A stretch of DNA of 16,146 nucleotides. Origin: UBA4615 sp044371545. Its GTDB lineage: Bacteria; Pseudomonadota; Gammaproteobacteria; Burkholderiales; Burkholderiaceae_E. Made by a program: the position numbers and the translations under genes. A model generated the notes under the pieces. The model saw nothing but the letters and a program-made list of their open reading frames with translations, was not told where the DNA came from and did no database searches. Below, piece after piece: positions 14,532 to 16,146 of the stretch; the first letter of the stretch is position 1, and each line of letters starts with the position of its first letter. The stretch lies in the NCBI GenBank assembly GCA_044371545.1, contig JBILTM010000113.1, forward strand, positions 1 through 16,146, written 5' to 3'.

Positions 14532-14545
14532 TTGAGATGGATCAA
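14532..14545 (-). promoter_or_regulatory. FNR/ANR-type binding site, distal
   Basis: TTGAGATGGATCAA again matches nine of ten defined consensus bases, with one extra pair outside (C14531, G14546). Its centre is exactly 50 bases from that of the proximal site, placing it at -91.5. Both sites deviate at the same base. No plus-strand gene starts nearby, so both most likely serve the lipoprotein gene. Confidence 0.6.
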
Positions 14546-14576
14546 GCACGGCCGCGGCCGGCGCGCGACGGCACGC

Positions 14577-15152
14577 TCAGGCGCGGGCTGCGACGGCCGC
14601 GAAGGCCAGGACCTCGTCGAGGTACGCCGCGAAGTCGGACAGCCCGTGGTCGCTGCCCTCGATCACCCGGTGGCGCGCCCCGGGGTAGGCCGCGACCATC
14701 TCGCGCCAGTCGAGCAACTCGTCGCCGGTCGCGGCGACGAGGAAGTAGCGCTCCGGCCGGGTGATCGCCGGCACCTCGATCGCGCGCAGCTCGTCGAGGT
14801 GCCGAGGCAGCAGCTCGAAGGCCTGCGACGGGTCGTGGAACATCGTCTGCGGCCCGAGGTAGCGCGCGAGGCCCGCCGCCGGACGCGTCGCTGGGTTCAG
14901 CAGCACCGCGCGGCAGCCGTGGCGCTCGGCGAGGTGCGTCGCGTAGCAGCCGCCGAGCGAGCTGCCGACCAGCGTGTCGCCGGGGCCGGGCGCGAACTCG
15001 CGCTCGACGAGCTCGATCGCCTCGCGCGGCGATACCGGCAGCGCCGGGCACGCGTAGTCGGCCGCGCGGCCGAGCGCCGCCATCCGCTCGCCGAGCATCC
15101 GCGCCTTGAACGAGGACGGCGACGAGCGGAAGCCGTGCAGGTAGATCAGCAT
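14577..15152 (-). CDS. YqiA/YcfP-family alpha/beta hydrolase (esterase)
   Basis: 191 residues, the compact size of the family. Cytoplasmic esterase with an unknown natural substrate; E. coli YqiA hydrolyses short-chain acyl esters. Visible: YLHGFRSSPSSFKA (4-17) with the oxyanion-hole HGF, the nucleophile elbow GSSLGG (63-68) with S65, NPATRPAAGL (86-95), ATGDELLDW (141-149) with acid D144, and GSDHGLSDF (166-174) with H169, completing the Ser-Asp-His triad. The ATG at 15152 starts directly with strand 1 (MLIYLHG), as usual for this family. It follows mpl on the same strand after 49 bases, so the two are probably one operon. Confidence 0.92.
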   Translation of the reverse strand: MLIYLHGFRSSPSSFKARMLGERMAALGRAADYACPALPVSPREAIELVEREFAPGPGDTLVGSSLGGCYATHLAERHGCRAVLLNPATRPAAGLARYLGPQTMFHDPSQAFELLPRHLDELRAIEVPAITRPERYFLVAATGDELLDWREMVAAYPGARHRVIEGSDHGLSDFAAYLDEVLAFAAVAARA

Positions 15153-15201
15153 CGGGCGCCGCGCGGACGGCCCGAGGCGGGGCCTGCGGGCCGGGCCGCG
15201 C

Positions 15202-16146
15202 TCACCGGCGCCCCAGCGCGTCGAGCAGCCGGCCGTGCACGCCGCCGAAGCCGCCGTTGCTCATCACCAGCACGCGGTCGCCCGGGCGCGCCTCGGCGAC
15301 GACCGCGGCGACGAGCGCGTCGAGCTCGTGGTGCACGCTCGCCTTGGCGCCGAGCGGCGCGAGCGCCTCGGCGGCGTCCCAGCCGAGGCCGCCGGCGAAG
15401 CAGAAGGTCCGCTCGGCGCCGGCGAGGCTGCCGGGCAGCAGCGCCTTCATCGCGCCGAGCTTCATGGTGTTCGAGCGGGGCTCCACCACCGCGAGGATCC
15501 GCTCGCCCGGCGCGAGCCGCGCCCGAAGGCCGTCGATCGTGGTCTCGATCGCACTCGGATGGTGGGCGAAGTCGTCGATGACGGTGACGCCCCCGGCGGT
15601 GCCGCGGACCTCGAGGCGCCGCCGCACGCCGCCGAAGCGGCCGAGTGCGTCGATCGCATCGGCGGGCGCGACGCCGACGTGCTCGGCGGCGGCGATCGCG
15701 GCGATCGCGTTCGCGCGGTTGTGGCGGCCGGCGAGCGGCATCCGGCAGCGGCCGATCCGGTCCGCGCCGCGCATCACGTCGAACTCGGTCGCATCGCTCG
15801 ACTCCACGACGTTCGCCGCGTGCCAACCGGCTTCGGTGTCGAACTCGACGCGTTCGCTCCAGCATCCGCGCGCGATCACGCGGGCGAGCGAGTCCTGCGC
15901 GCCGTTGACGACGAGCCGGCCACGCCGCGGCACGGTACGCACGAGATGATGGAACTGCGTCTCGATCGCGGCAAGATCCGGGAAGATGTCGGCGTGATCG
16001 AACTCGAGGTTGTTCAGGATCGCGGTCGTCGGCCGGTAGTGGACGAACTTCGAGCGCTTGTCGAAGAACGCGGTGTCGTACTCGTCGGCCTCGATGACGA
16101 AGGGCGCGTCGGCCGCGGCGGCGCGCGCCGAGAACGGGAAGTTGGT
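15202..16146 (-). CDS. mpl: Murein tripeptide ligase Mpl, C-terminal part (cut by window edge)
   Basis: UDP-N-acetylmuramate:L-alanyl-gamma-D-glutamyl-meso-diaminopimelate ligase. It reattaches the tripeptide released from old cell wall to UDP-MurNAc, using ATP, in the cytoplasm. The frame is open to the right edge, giving 314 residues of a family about 450-460 long; the N-terminal part with the P-loop is outside. Seen near the edge: VIEADEYDTAFFDKRSKF and LNNLEFDHADIF, both typical of Mpl; then AGRHNRANAIAA, RRLEVRG, VIDDFAHHPSAIE, and VEPRSNTMKLG in the C-terminal domain. FDDFAHHP-type and EPRSNTMK motifs separate Mpl from MurC. The in-frame ATG at 15942 is internal, not the start. The YqiA-type gene follows after 49 bases. 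Confidence 0.96.
   Translation of the reverse strand, partial: TNFPFSARAAAADAPFVIEADEYDTAFFDKRSKFVHYRPTTAILNNLEFDHADIFPDLAAIETQFHHLVRTVPRRGRLVVNGAQDSLARVIARGCWSERVEFDTEAGWHAANVVESSDATEFDVMRGADRIGRCRMPLAGRHNRANAIAAIAAAEHVGVAPADAIDALGRFGGVRRRLEVRGTAGGVTVIDDFAHHPSAIETTIDGLRARLAPGERILAVVEPRSNTMKLGAMKALLPGSLAGAERTFCFAGGLGWDAAEALAPLGAKASVHHELDALVAAVVAEARPGDRVLVMSNGGFGGVHGRLLDALGRR

Overview
The window comes from a very GC-rich bacterium (well above 70% by eye, with G or C in nearly every third codon position). Gene content and order suggest a betaproteobacterium of the Burkholderiales: a run of RNB-type ribonuclease, TonB-like protein and aroE on one strand, and mpl followed by a YqiA-type esterase on the same strand at the other end. 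I recall these five genes as neighbours in many Burkholderiales. That comparison is from memory and was not searched. There are no tRNA, rRNA, CRISPR or insertion-sequence signals. No gene-free stretch exceeds 300 bases; the longest is 14379-14576.

Left flank, minus strand (1-3954): an RNB-domain exoribonuclease, a TonB-family membrane protein with an unusually long cytoplasmic N-terminus, and the start of shikimate dehydrogenase (aroE, cut by the window edge). The genes are tightly packed, with a 15-base gap and then a 38-base overlap, which suggests one operon. Right flank, minus strand (14577-16146): the C-terminal two thirds of the murein tripeptide ligase Mpl (cut by the window edge) and a small alpha/beta hydrolase, 49 bases apart.

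Middle block (about 3955-14576), mixed strands and accessory in character: (i) a plus-strand pair of a DHA1-like MFS exporter and a MarC-family membrane protein; (ii) a second MFS transporter divergent from a LysR-type regulator, a classic regulator/target layout; (iii) a FabG-like short-chain dehydrogenase whose stop overlaps the GTG start of a YbaK/EbsC-type aminoacyl-tRNA deacylase; (iv) an M81 (MlrC-like) metallopeptidase divergent from a D-aminoacylase-superfamily amidohydrolase, possibly a peptide or amide catabolic module; (v) a secreted lipoprotein built of parallel beta-helix repeats.

The clearest regulatory signal is two near-perfect FNR/ANR-type boxes whose centres are exactly 50 bases apart, upstream of the beta-helix lipoprotein. 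If the nearer one sits at -41.5, a -10-like hexamer falls exactly where it should. Three convergent gene ends, and the gap between the M81 gene and the dehydrogenase, carry strong GC hairpins without T-tracts. The most notable points are this predicted oxygen-responsive lipoprotein, the accessory block sitting between two flanks that look ancestrally adjacent, and the amidohydrolase that lacks two of the usual metal-ligand histidines.
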